64,000 nt of DNA from Flavobacterium laiguense. GTDB lineage: Bacteria > Bacteroidota > Bacteroidia > Flavobacteriales > Flavobacteriaceae. The stretch's first letter is position 1. The number at the start of each line of letters is the position of its first letter. The DNA lies in assembly GCF_003097655.1 (NCBI RefSeq), contig NZ_QCZH01000011.1, positions 1 through 64,000 on the forward strand. The letters are read 5' to 3'. Below, in pieces: positions 26,291 to 35,964 of the stretch. The translations under genes were made by a program, and so were the position numbers. The notes beneath the pieces are model-generated. The model worked only from the letters and a program-made list of their open reading frames with translations. It searched no databases and was not told the origin of the DNA.

Positions 26291-28990
26291 CTACTGTTTT
26301 ATTTTTTCTATCCGTACCGAAGTTATTTTATATTCAGGCGTTTGCACATAATTATCTCTAAACGGCCCTGTTATTTTGTTGATAAACACTTCTGTATTAC
26401 TGAATGTTGCAAAGCATTCCCCTTTTCGAACACTGTCATCCATTTTCACTTTCAAAAAAGCAGTTCCGTATTTGCTCAAAATTTTAGCCTTTTCCCCTCC
26501 TTTCATTTTCATAAGCGTGGCATCATCCGGGTGAATGTGAATAAAATCGGAAGGTTGGATTTCTTTATTGGCAGTTCTGTAAGTCATTGTCCCCGAATTG
26601 AAATGATACAATTCCCTTCCGGTAACTAGTATAAAAGGATACAATTCTGAGGTTTGCTCAAGTGTAGGTACAAAATCTATTGAAGAGAGATTCGCCTTAT
26701 CACCAATTGGGAAGCTTTTTTCATGAAGGATTTCCGTACCGGGATGGTTTTCGTCTGGACATGGCCATTGCAAACCATTATTTTGTATACGCTGATAGGT
26801 AATTCCGAAAACGGCCTTCCATACCTGTCTGATTTCATTCCATATTTCTTCGGCTGATGTATAACTGAACAACTCTTTTTTATCCATTTTTTCAGCCAAT
26901 TCGCATACAATTTCCCAATCGGTTTTTACCTCCTCTGGTGCTGGAATCATTTTTCTTATTCTTTGAATTCTTCTTTCGGAATTCATAAAAGTACCCTCTT
27001 TTTCGAATGAAGAAGCAACGGGCAGAAACACATTGGCAAATCGTTTTGCAGTCTCGGTCAAGAACATGTCTTGCACGATGAGTAAATCCAGATTGCTGAA
27101 AGCTTTTTCGGTATGGCTTGAATCGGGCATGGTAAAATAAACATCAAATCCCACAATCCACATGGCTTTGAGATGACCCAATGCTGCAGTATCAATCATT
27201 TCCGGAAGAGTGAGTCCTTTTGTATTGGGCAAATTGGTGTTCCAAAGTTTTTCAAACCGCTCCCTATCTTTTTTTACGGATGCAAGCCCCGTATAAGAAC
27301 CTGGCTCACAACCCATTACGGCCGCACCCTGTACATTGTTTTGTCCTCGCAAAGGATTAATTCCGGATCCGGATTTACCCATATTCCCCGTAATCAGTGC
27401 CAAATTTACCAAAGCCATTACCGACTCGGTTCCTTGGGTATGCTCCGTTAATCCAAGTCCGTGAAAACACATCGATGGAGATTCGGCAGCATATAAGCGG
27501 GCGGTTTCCCAAATTAATTCTTCCGAAATCTGACATATCCTGGCCGCACGCTCTGGTGTCCATGCGCTGATAAATTTTTTAAAGGCTTCCCAACCTTCCA
27601 CTCGATTGTCTATAAATTTTGCATCAAACAAACCTTCTGTTATAATAACATTTGCCATAGCATTAAACAGCGGAATATTGGTACCTGGCTTTAACTGCAA
27701 ATGGTATTTGGTATATTTTGCGAGTTCAATTTTCCGAGGATCTATCACAATCAAATTGGCGCCATTCAACACGGCCTGTTTGATTCTTGCCCCGACTATT
27801 GGGTGATTTTTCGTGGCATTGCTTCCTGAAATCAGAATTGTTTTGGCTTTCTCAATATCATCAAAAGAATTGGTGGCCGCTCCAGTCCCCAGCATCATAC
27901 TCATTGCTTTGGCTGTGGGCTGATGGCAAACCCTGGCACAATTTTCTACATTATTTGTTCCGATAACGGCTCTTGCAAATTTTTGTATCAGATAATTTTC
28001 TTCGTTTGTTGCTCGTGCAGAACCAATAATACCAATACTGTCAGGACCGTGTTGCGCTGAAATTGCTTTAAATTTCTCGGCACAAAAAGCGAGAGCCTCA
28101 TCCCATGAAACCTTTTGCCATTCTCCATTTTTTCGAATCATGGGATGTTTTATACGATCTTCGGCATAATTATAATTCCAGGCATAGCGTCCTTTCACAC
28201 AAAGATGTCCTTTGCTTACGGGAGATTCCATTACAGGACGAATCCCCATAATTTTTTCGTTTTTGGTTTCAACATTTATTTCGCATCCCACACCACAATA
28301 AGCACAAACGGAACGAGTCGTTTTTTCTGCAATCCCAAATTGAATGACATTTTTATCTTCAATTGCACCCGTTGGACAAGTATCTACGCATGCACCACAG
28401 CTAACACAGGAACTTTGGGCAAACAAGCCCTTTGAGTCGGATACAATTTGTTCTTGATCTCCTCTTTTCGACATGTGCCACACGAACTGACCTTGCACTT
28501 CATCACATATTCTGATGCATCTCTCACACTTAATGCATTGTAACATATCAACTTGAATATAAGGATGGGAGGTGTCTTTATGGGATTTGGTTTTAATTGA
28601 TAATTCTCCCTTTATACCATAATGATTCAACCAATAATGAAACTCTTTATCAGGAAATTCTTTTACGGCAGATTGCGGATATTCTTTGGCCATCATGCCA
28701 AGAATTCCTTTTCTGTAAACCTCTATTTCCTGAGAAGCGGTTTCAATTTCCATCCCATCCAAAAGCAAAGTGCTACAGGATGGATGCCAATGTGGATCTC
28801 CATTTACTTTTACAAGGCAACTGCGGCAAACCGATGAGGAAGAAAGTCTTCTATCATGGCATAACGCAGGGATCTTAATAGCATTGTTTTGCAACAATTC
28901 TAGAATGGTTGTTCCTGCTACGAAGGAAAAAAGACGGTTATCTATTTTTGCTGAAGGCATTCCTTTAATTTTATGGCATTTATTTTTCAC
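26291..28990 (-). CDS. fdhA: formate dehydrogenase, molybdopterin catalytic subunit with NuoG-like N-terminus
   Basis: This 899-residue enzyme oxidises formate to CO2. In order it has a 2Fe-2S domain (CRSC and nearby Cys, about residues 44-72), two 4Fe-4S clusters (CIKCERCIRIC about 150, CVSCGACVDTC about 195), a further 4Fe-4S motif (CAYCGVGC about 230) and the bis-MGD catalytic domain. The active-site residue is Cys in ENCARVCHQ (about 350), where E. coli FdhF has selenocysteine. No NuoF- or NuoE-like electron acceptor subunit follows. Its start overlaps the formate channel gene by 11 bp. MPSAKI (residue 11) is an alternative start. Confidence 0.93.
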   Translation of the reverse strand: MKNKCHKIKGMPSAKIDNRLFSFVAGTTILELLQNNAIKIPALCHDRRLSSSSVCRSCLVKVNGDPHWHPSCSTLLLDGMEIETASQEIEVYRKGILGMMAKEYPQSAVKEFPDKEFHYWLNHYGIKGELSIKTKSHKDTSHPYIQVDMLQCIKCERCIRICDEVQGQFVWHMSKRGDQEQIVSDSKGLFAQSSCVSCGACVDTCPTGAIEDKNVIQFGIAEKTTRSVCAYCGVGCEINVETKNEKIMGIRPVMESPVSKGHLCVKGRYAWNYNYAEDRIKHPMIRKNGEWQKVSWDEALAFCAEKFKAISAQHGPDSIGIIGSARATNEENYLIQKFARAVIGTNNVENCARVCHQPTAKAMSMMLGTGAATNSFDDIEKAKTILISGSNATKNHPIVGARIKQAVLNGANLIVIDPRKIELAKYTKYHLQLKPGTNIPLFNAMANVIITEGLFDAKFIDNRVEGWEAFKKFISAWTPERAARICQISEELIWETARLYAAESPSMCFHGLGLTEHTQGTESVMALVNLALITGNMGKSGSGINPLRGQNNVQGAAVMGCEPGSYTGLASVKKDRERFEKLWNTNLPNTKGLTLPEMIDTAALGHLKAMWIVGFDVYFTMPDSSHTEKAFSNLDLLIVQDMFLTETAKRFANVFLPVASSFEKEGTFMNSERRIQRIRKMIPAPEEVKTDWEIVCELAEKMDKKELFSYTSAEEIWNEIRQVWKAVFGITYQRIQNNGLQWPCPDENHPGTEILHEKSFPIGDKANLSSIDFVPTLEQTSELYPFILVTGRELYHFNSGTMTYRTANKEIQPSDFIHIHPDDATLMKMKGGEKAKILSKYGTAFLKVKMDDSVRKGECFATFSNTEVFINKITGPFRDNYVQTPEYKITSVRIEKIKQ

Positions 28991-29828
28991 TTCTTCTTAA
29001 AAAAACAAACCAATACACCAAACCCACCAATACTGCACCACCTATAATATTGCCAATAGTAACAGGCAGTAAATTATTGAATAGGTAATTATACCATGAA
29101 ATGGATTCATAATTTAGTGTCGATTGATGAACCAGTGCCAAAAATTTAAGATCACCATGATTCAACACCAAAATAGCTTCGGGGATGAAATACATGTTTG
29201 CAATACTGTGTTCAAAACCACAAGTCACAAAAGCCGTTATGGGAAATAGAATGGATGCAATTTTTCCGGCTATTGAACGCGAACTAAAACACAACCAAAC
29301 TGCCAAGCAGACCAAAATATTACACAAAATCCCTAACATTATGGCCTGAACAAATCCCAATTCACATTTGGCTTTTGCTATATTGAGTGCGTTTATTCCC
29401 ACTGAGCCCGAAGCAAATGAATATTGCTTGGAAAAAAACATTAAAAAAGCAATGAATAGTGCCCCAATCATGTTTCCCAGATAGACCAAAAACCAATTCC
29501 TTATGATTTGGGAAGTGCTTATTTTTTTATTTGCCCAAGCCATAATAACCAAATTATTGCCCGTAAATAATTCCGCACCACCTACAATCACAAGAACTAG
29601 CCCAAGACTAAAAGAAAACCCTCCAAAAAGTCTTGTCATCCCATAAGACATAGTTGAACCTGCCGTAACCGTTGTAAAAAAAATAGAACCAAAAGCAATA
29701 AAAGCCCCTGCAAGCATAGCTAGAACCAGCGTTTTTGATAGAGACATATTCACTTTTGAAACGCCTATCAATTCTGCTTGCAGAGCCATTTCGGGAGGAA
29801 GTAAAGAATCTACATTTTTTACATTCAT
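28980..29828 (-). CDS. focA: formate/nitrite channel FocA/NirC family
   Basis: This 282-residue membrane protein has six helices and the FNT features GGAELFTGNN (around residue 83) and a cytosolic N-terminal helix. The overlap with formate dehydrogenase makes formate the likely substrate. A MITE-like repeat (29843-30048) lies 15 bp upstream of the start codon, between this gene and ppsA, and may carry or disrupt its promoter. Confidence 0.92.
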   Translation of the reverse strand: MNVKNVDSLLPPEMALQAELIGVSKVNMSLSKTLVLAMLAGAFIAFGSIFFTTVTAGSTMSYGMTRLFGGFSFSLGLVLVIVGGAELFTGNNLVIMAWANKKISTSQIIRNWFLVYLGNMIGALFIAFLMFFSKQYSFASGSVGINALNIAKAKCELGFVQAIMLGILCNILVCLAVWLCFSSRSIAGKIASILFPITAFVTCGFEHSIANMYFIPEAILVLNHGDLKFLALVHQSTLNYESISWYNYLFNNLLPVTIGNIIGGAVLVGLVYWFVFLRRSEK

Positions 29829-29842
29829 TTTTTAGTATTTAA

Positions 29843-30048
29843 AACCCGTTGGGTGTAATTGTTTTTTTACCACATAGAAACATAGAATTTATAGTTTTTA
29901 AAAAGAGTTTGATAGATGTTTTACTTTTCACATAGTCAATCTATGTGAAAAAAAGTGCTATTTTCTATTCATTCTTTAATTATTTGTTATAAATCTATGT
30001 ATCTATGTGGTTTATTTTTTATTTAAACGGAATTACACCCAACGGGTT
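29843..30048 (+). mobile_element. MITE-like element, copy 1
   Basis: This 206-bp element has 18-bp terminal inverted repeats (AACCCGTTGGGTGTAATT and its complement). It has no ORF and a central palindrome, TTCACATAG...CTATGTGAA. It is flanked by a 6-bp direct repeat, ATTTAA. Copies 2 and 3 at 38869 and 48885 share most of its length. It sits between ppsA and focA. Confidence 0.7.
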
Positions 30049-30071
30049 ATTTAAATATTAAAAACAATGCC

Positions 30072-32519
30072 TTAAAATAGTTCATCCAATTCGGCTATAC
30101 TTAAATTTAATTTTTCATGGATCGTTTTTTCCGCTTCCAAAATATTTTCAATTCCTTTTATCAGCGCATCAGGATTAAAAGAAATACTGTCGATTCCTTC
30201 TTCCACCAAAAATTTCGCAAAAGCAGGAATATCACTAGGTGCCTGACCACAGAGTCCTACTTTTATTCCCATTTTTTTGCCTACTTTAATGGTTTGTCTT
30301 ATCAGGGCTTTGACAGCTGGATTTTCTTCGCTAAACAAATAACTGACCAATGAAGAATCGCGATCCAAGCCTAATGTCAGTTGCGTTAAATCATTGGAAC
30401 CGATGGAAAAACCGTCAAACAATTTTGCAAATTCCTCTGCCAACAAAACATTACTCGGAATTTCGACCATAACATACACTTCTAAATCGTTGACTCCTTG
30501 CACCAATCCGTTTTTTTCCATTTCTGCCAATACCATTTTTCCTTCTTCAACCGTTCTGCAAAATGGAATCATCAATTTTACATTGGTAAGTCCCATTTCG
30601 TTACGCACTTTTTTCATGGCCTCACATTCTAATGCAAACCCTTTTCGATAAAAATCGCTGTAATAACGGGAAGCTCCCCGAAAACCAATCATTGGGTTTT
30701 CTTCATCTGGTTCAAAGTATTGTCCGCCGATGAGATTTCTGTATTCATTGCTTTTGAAATCGCTCATTCGTACGATGACATCCTTCGGATAAAAAGCAGC
30801 AGCCACTATAGATACTGCTTTGGCTAATTCATCCACAAAATATTTTTTGCAATCCGAATAGTCTTTGGTCAATTCTTTTATGGTTGAGATCACTTTTTCA
30901 TCAATCACTTTTTCAGGTTCACACAAAGCCAGCGGATGAATTTTTATGGTATTCGAAATCGCAAATTCCATTCGCATAAGGCCAACACCTTGATTGGGGT
31001 AGTAACTCAACTCGAAAGCCCTTTCTGGATCAGCCAATATCAACATGGGTTCTGTTTTTGGCATTTCAAGTTTACTGAAATCTTGCTCTTTTACTTCCCA
31101 TTTCAATAATCCATCATAAACATTACCATCTTTACCTTCGGCACAGGAGACTGTAATTTCCTGACCGTTTTTTATGGTAGAGGTGGCATTACCACATCCT
31201 ACTACTGCAACAGTTCCCAATTCCCGGGCAACAATGGCGGCATGACTTGTGCGGCCTCCTTTATTGGTAATAATCGCCGCAGCTCTTTTCATTATGGGAT
31301 CCCAATCTGGATTGGTCAAATCGGTTATAATAATTTCGCGATCTAACAATAAATTTCCCTCTTGTGGGCTGTTTAGGATTCGTGCTTTTCCCGAAATTAT
31401 TTTGTCGCCCAATGCTATTCCTTTTACTAAAAGTGTCCCTTTTTCTTTTAGTTTGTAAATTTCCCGAACTTGTTTATTTATTTTTCCGTGAATAGTTTCC
31501 GGGCGCGCCTGAACGATATAGAGTTTATTATTGAATCCGTCTTTGGCCCATTCAATATCCATAGCTTTTTTATAATGTTTTTCAATTTTATAACACCATT
31601 GAGAAAGCTGAATCACTTCTTTATCGCTTAGCGTAAATTGATTTTGTTTATCTAATGAGGTTTCGGTATTTGCAATCGTATTATCAACAGATAAACTTTC
31701 GGATTTATCAGCGTAAATCATGGTGAATTCTTTCCTTCCGCAATGTCTTTTTAAAATGGGATTCAAATTTTGGTTTTCTAAAGTCGGTTTAAAAACCATC
31801 CATTCATCTGGTGTAATACTACCTTGCACAATATTTTCGCCTAGTCCCCAAGAACCATTAATGATGATTGTGTTTTCGAAACCAGAATCGGGATCAATTG
31901 TAAACGCCACACCGGAGGATGCTTTATCGCTACGTACCATTTGCTGAACTCCTACTGAAATGGCAATGTCCAGTTTGTCAAAACCCATATCAATTCGGTA
32001 TTTTATGGCTCGATCTGTATATAAAGAAACAAAACAGCGGTGTACGGCTGCCACTAATTGTTCTGATCCACTGATATTCAAAAAAGATTGCATTTGCCCT
32101 GCAAAACTCGCTGTAGGCAAATCTTCAGAAGTTGCACTGCTACGTACCGCCACATCAAGATTGTCTTTTTCACATTGTTCACAAAGAGACCGATAAGCAT
32201 TCTCTATTTCTTCTCTAATTTCTTCTGGAATTACAGCTGATAAAATCAGAGCTCGTGCTTGTTCACCAATGGCAGAAAGGTTAGTGTAATTTTTTGTGTC
32301 TAATTGAATCAATAAATCTTCAAGTGGTTTAACTAAATGATTGGTTTTAGTAAATAAGCAATATCCATCTGCCGTAAGGGCAAAACCATTGGGAATAGCA
32401 ACGCCTATGGGATTAAGCTGGGTGTACATTTCTCCAAGTGAAGCGTTTTTCCCGCCAACTTTACCAATTGCAGTAATACCAATTTGATCGAAGAAAAGTA
32501 TATGCTTGTAGTTTAACAT
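30072..32519 (-). CDS. ppsA: phosphoenolpyruvate synthase PpsA
   Basis: This 815-residue enzyme converts pyruvate and ATP to PEP, AMP and phosphate. The N-terminal ATP-grasp domain (about 1-345) holds GKVGGKNASLGEM and AVRSSATSEDLPTASFAGQ. The swivelling domain has the phospho-His loop GGRTSHAAIVARELG (around residue 430). The C-terminal barrel ends in GSNDLTQLTLGLDRDS and KVGLCGQAPSD, with the catalytic Cys. It heads the minus-strand cluster and would feed gluconeogenesis from pyruvate or acetate. Confidence 0.95.
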   Translation of the reverse strand: MLNYKHILFFDQIGITAIGKVGGKNASLGEMYTQLNPIGVAIPNGFALTADGYCLFTKTNHLVKPLEDLLIQLDTKNYTNLSAIGEQARALILSAVIPEEIREEIENAYRSLCEQCEKDNLDVAVRSSATSEDLPTASFAGQMQSFLNISGSEQLVAAVHRCFVSLYTDRAIKYRIDMGFDKLDIAISVGVQQMVRSDKASSGVAFTIDPDSGFENTIIINGSWGLGENIVQGSITPDEWMVFKPTLENQNLNPILKRHCGRKEFTMIYADKSESLSVDNTIANTETSLDKQNQFTLSDKEVIQLSQWCYKIEKHYKKAMDIEWAKDGFNNKLYIVQARPETIHGKINKQVREIYKLKEKGTLLVKGIALGDKIISGKARILNSPQEGNLLLDREIIITDLTNPDWDPIMKRAAAIITNKGGRTSHAAIVARELGTVAVVGCGNATSTIKNGQEITVSCAEGKDGNVYDGLLKWEVKEQDFSKLEMPKTEPMLILADPERAFELSYYPNQGVGLMRMEFAISNTIKIHPLALCEPEKVIDEKVISTIKELTKDYSDCKKYFVDELAKAVSIVAAAFYPKDVIVRMSDFKSNEYRNLIGGQYFEPDEENPMIGFRGASRYYSDFYRKGFALECEAMKKVRNEMGLTNVKLMIPFCRTVEEGKMVLAEMEKNGLVQGVNDLEVYVMVEIPSNVLLAEEFAKLFDGFSIGSNDLTQLTLGLDRDSSLVSYLFSEENPAVKALIRQTIKVGKKMGIKVGLCGQAPSDIPAFAKFLVEEGIDSISFNPDALIKGIENILEAEKTIHEKLNLSIAELDELF

Positions 32520-33109
32520 ATCTTATCGCTTTTAATGTTAGAATGACATTAGAGAAAAAGAATTCTAATTGTAAATGTATTTTGCTTTACATTTAATTTA
32601 ATGAGTAAATCTATTTTTTAAGTTTTCTAAACACTAAAAAGTGAGGATATCTATATAAATGACTTTTAGTATTTTTATCAACCATTTGCACACCATAACC
32701 AGAAGCTTCAAATAGGAAACCTCCTTAATAGAACCAGTTTTATTATAAAAAAAATTCTAACGACAATACTAAAAAACAATTATGGCGTTTTAGCATACTT
32801 CGGATTTAATGAAAGGCAACTCTTAAGTAACATTGTATTTTAGCTGCTAATTACTTGTAAATTTAATAAAATATAATTGCTTTTAAAATAAAAACTCCTT
32901 TTTTTATTTTAAAAAACCTGATTAAACAACTATTAAACAAACACTTAACAAAATATAAAATCTTAAGCTCTTATGAGAGGGAATAAGAAAATCAATTATT
33001 AAATCATTGGATCCTTTTTATGCACCAGATATAAATTTTAGCTTGTTTTAAATCATTGCAATTGCAAATTATATATTGTTACGCTTTCAGAATTTCTGCT
33101 TTATAATTC
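32520..33109. other. 590-bp AT-rich intergenic region with an inverted repeat near ppsA
   Basis: I see no gene here. TAAATGTA (32572-32579) and TACATTTA (32588-32595) form an 8-bp inverted repeat with an 8-bp spacer, 53 bp upstream of the ppsA start. It could be an operator. The rest is low-complexity AT-rich DNA that ends with the downstream region of the patatin gene. Confidence 0.4.
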
Positions 33110-35752
33110 TTATTTTATTTTTCCCAATTTATTATACAAAGGATTTATAAGTAGGATATACATTTGAGAAAACAACCACCCAAAGGTTAGTGCAAAAAAC
33201 AAAGCCACTTTTCTCTTTATGATACTTTCGATATTGATTACTTTGGCTAGAAATTTAGATAAAAACCCAACCAAAAAAACGATAAGCGTTATTCCGATAA
33301 AATTATACGAAATCGCAAATTGCCATATCGGAGTCGCATTATGCCAATTCACAATCAATACAAACAAAATGTACAACAAGAGTACACCGCCAAGACCTAA
33401 TACGGAATAATTGAATGCTTTTGATAGCCTGATTATTTTGAAAGGAACAAAACAACTTACTTTTAATTGTTTAACGAGTTGTTTATCTTTTGCGGGAAGC
33501 GCACAACTGTCGGCTACTTTTAAGAATTTCCAATTTGTTTTTTTTAAGTTGTCTCCACTATGGTCGTGCATTACTTGCTGGTATCCGCTATACATTAAAG
33601 CATAGGCTTCTATGTCATTGAATGAATCCAAATCGGTTCTCACTTCGCTAAGTCCTTTTTGAATTTTCGTCATTACTCCATATTTCAAAAGCGAATTTTC
33701 GTCCTCAATTTCTTTATCATACAAAAGACTTCTGTTAACATCGGTGCAATCTATCCAACTAACCGGGAGTTGAGACAATCCGTTCTTCAAATGTATAATA
33801 TTCAACTTATTGACAATAGAAGAGTATTTTCGGGCTTTTAAATCCTGTAATTGAATCTCTCGCAAGCGTTCTTGCAAAATAGTATCCACTCTAAAAAACA
33901 AGGACACTGGATTAGCTGTGTTTTTGTCATTGTTTTTCATTTGAGCACTACCGTCACTTATAATAATCTCATTGCATTCCTGCTCCAGTATAGACGCAAT
34001 ACCCTGATTGTCATGCACGCCTCCATCTATTAATTCTAAATCAAAATTTTTATACAATCCTTTTAGCACCAGGGGTTCGAATAAGACAGGAACACAGGAA
34101 GAAGCCGCAACGGCATAACCTAAGCTGAATTTTTTATATCCATCGGGTGCATTATCATAATACATCCTTCTTAAACGTGGTTTCACATCAAAATCATCCG
34201 AAATGTAAGTGGGTGGCTCTCCCATCCAGGAGGCCGTAAACTGCCAGTTGTGTCCTGTATTTACTGATGTTGCATTTAGAATTAACTGTGGTACTTTATT
34301 CGTTCTCTTCCAATTATCATTGCTAAAATCAAATTTATCATTGTTAAAAGGAGTAATGAGTAAATCACTCAAGTATATCGAATCCGTATTTTTAAATTTT
34401 AAACTTTTAGCCATTAATGGCTTATAAAAATACTGTTCGTACAGTTCCCCCAACCTATTGGACCGAGAATAGGATCCTTCTTTCAGCATTTCAATATTTT
34501 TGGAAAAACTAGTCAGTAAACGCATTCGGATGTTCCTTTGAACCGCATCCAAAAATTCTTTTTCAATTTCTTTTACCAGTTTAACATAATCCTCATGAAC
34601 TATATCTTTATCGGCTTTGTTTTCAAACAATTGCTTAATTTTCAAGTAATAAAAAGCCCCGATTATAGAACCTCCAGAGACACAGGAAATTACCTCAATA
34701 TCTTTTAATTTGCCTTTATCTGCCAATGCGGCCAAAACACCAATATGAAATAAAGCCGCCCTAAAACCACCGCCGGACAAACCTAATCCCACTTTGCTTT
34801 GCTTTTTTTGCTTGGAGTGGACAGTATCCGATCGGAGATTTAAAGCCATTAAACAACGATTTAGATCTTCCTCTATAATTTCCTCTTTCTGGAATGGATC
34901 AATGTTTGTAGCCAATTGATTTTTTTCAATTCTTTGATAATAGGACAGATTATAAATTTGCTTGCTAAACGATTTAATTTGCCAATTTTCCTTTTTGCCT
35001 GCAGTGTGCAGCATAATAAAATAAAGGGCTTCCTTGTATTTCCTAAGACCAAAAAAAGCTTCGGCTAATGCAGGATACAATTTTTCTTTGGCTTCAATTT
35101 CGGCTCTAAATAAAGGCTTACCCGTACCTGTATCATCTAAATAGGCATGAATAATTTCCCTTCTAATATCTTGGGCTGTTTCAAATCTTTTGATGGTTTC
35201 ACTGGTAATTTCTGAAGTTTCAGAGAGCCGTTCTAAATTCTCTATAACAATTAACTCATTGATGTGCGCATAATTTACTGCGGTATTGATGCAATCGGTT
35301 TCGGCATGAATCGATTTATGTGATTTGCTTTTCCAAATTAGGTAGCCTTTTTTATAATAAGCCCTAGATTGCAATAAATTATGAAACTGATGGTCAAATT
35401 TCCATTTATGTTTATACACTTCTCCCGCCAAACTTAGTGTTTTGCAATTTTTGGTGTGTTCTAAATCGCAAAAAGACTTTAGAATATTTATCGCTTTTTC
35501 AAATTTAAAATAGGAAGATAGTGTGGTGTCTTTGTATATATTCTCTGCTAAATCTTGATAATTCGAAAGTTTGATTTCAACGCCATCTGCCTCATTATCG
35601 GCTATTTTTTCCAATAAAATCTCTGTGGCATATCCAAATTGCTCATATTGAATCAATTTTGAATACAAATCCTCAAAATGAATAGAATTTGAAATGTCTT
35701 CACCTCTTAAATAATTTTTAGCAAATTCTATCGCTTGCTTTTTACTTTCCAT
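33110..35752 (-). CDS. large patatin-like phospholipase with helical N-terminus and membrane C-terminus
   Basis: This 880-residue protein has three parts. Residues 1-310 are helical and TPR-like. Residues about 318-640 are a patatin domain with oxyanion loop GLSGGGFRAALFHIGVL, nucleophile motif SCVSGGSIIG (SGGS form, as in cPLA2-like enzymes) and catalytic Asp in LIDGGVHDNQG. Residues about 745-870 hold three hydrophobic helices. The active-site pair looks intact. It stands alone between long AT-rich gaps, with no nucleotide cyclase or other defence gene beside it. A lipid hydrolase at the membrane is likely. Confidence 0.85.
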   Translation of the reverse strand: MESKKQAIEFAKNYLRGEDISNSIHFEDLYSKLIQYEQFGYATEILLEKIADNEADGVEIKLSNYQDLAENIYKDTTLSSYFKFEKAINILKSFCDLEHTKNCKTLSLAGEVYKHKWKFDHQFHNLLQSRAYYKKGYLIWKSKSHKSIHAETDCINTAVNYAHINELIVIENLERLSETSEITSETIKRFETAQDIRREIIHAYLDDTGTGKPLFRAEIEAKEKLYPALAEAFFGLRKYKEALYFIMLHTAGKKENWQIKSFSKQIYNLSYYQRIEKNQLATNIDPFQKEEIIEEDLNRCLMALNLRSDTVHSKQKKQSKVGLGLSGGGFRAALFHIGVLAALADKGKLKDIEVISCVSGGSIIGAFYYLKIKQLFENKADKDIVHEDYVKLVKEIEKEFLDAVQRNIRMRLLTSFSKNIEMLKEGSYSRSNRLGELYEQYFYKPLMAKSLKFKNTDSIYLSDLLITPFNNDKFDFSNDNWKRTNKVPQLILNATSVNTGHNWQFTASWMGEPPTYISDDFDVKPRLRRMYYDNAPDGYKKFSLGYAVAASSCVPVLFEPLVLKGLYKNFDLELIDGGVHDNQGIASILEQECNEIIISDGSAQMKNNDKNTANPVSLFFRVDTILQERLREIQLQDLKARKYSSIVNKLNIIHLKNGLSQLPVSWIDCTDVNRSLLYDKEIEDENSLLKYGVMTKIQKGLSEVRTDLDSFNDIEAYALMYSGYQQVMHDHSGDNLKKTNWKFLKVADSCALPAKDKQLVKQLKVSCFVPFKIIRLSKAFNYSVLGLGGVLLLYILFVLIVNWHNATPIWQFAISYNFIGITLIVFLVGFLSKFLAKVINIESIIKRKVALFFALTFGWLFSQMYILLINPLYNKLGKIK

Positions 35753-35923
35753 ATTTTAAAAAATTTATCATCGAGATACAAATGACTACACTATTTACGC
35801 TTTTTTCTTTGCGAAAACATTCTATAAATTTAAAGAAAATAATAGAACAGTAACAATTATAAATACCAAACTCTATTTTAAATGTAATATTATTGCTAAT
35901 AAAATCAAATAGTATTCAAAATA

Positions 35924-35962
35924 AAATGTATTTTTACAATATTAACTTACAAAAATACATTT
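35924..35962 (+). promoter_or_regulatory. hairpin abutting the M16 peptidase start codon
   Basis: AAATGTATTTTT (35924-35935) is the inverted complement of AAAAATACATTT (35951-35962), a 12-bp stem with a 15-base loop ending 2 bp before ATG 35965. The right arm also contains TACATTTG, a perfect -7 box match. If that box is used, the transcript starts after ATG 35965 and translation would begin at ATG 35974. Confidence 0.4.
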
Positions 35963-35964
35963 GA

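Noticed and set aside
29950..29980. TCACA...TGTGA palindrome in the MITE copies as a CRP site
   Set aside because: The half-sites are in the reverse order (TCACA first) and the spacing is wrong; it is the element's central hairpin.
33110..35752. Patatin gene as part of a CBASS-type defence operon
   Set aside because: No nucleotidyltransferase, effector partner or other defence gene lies beside it, and the protein has a membrane part not typical of CapV.
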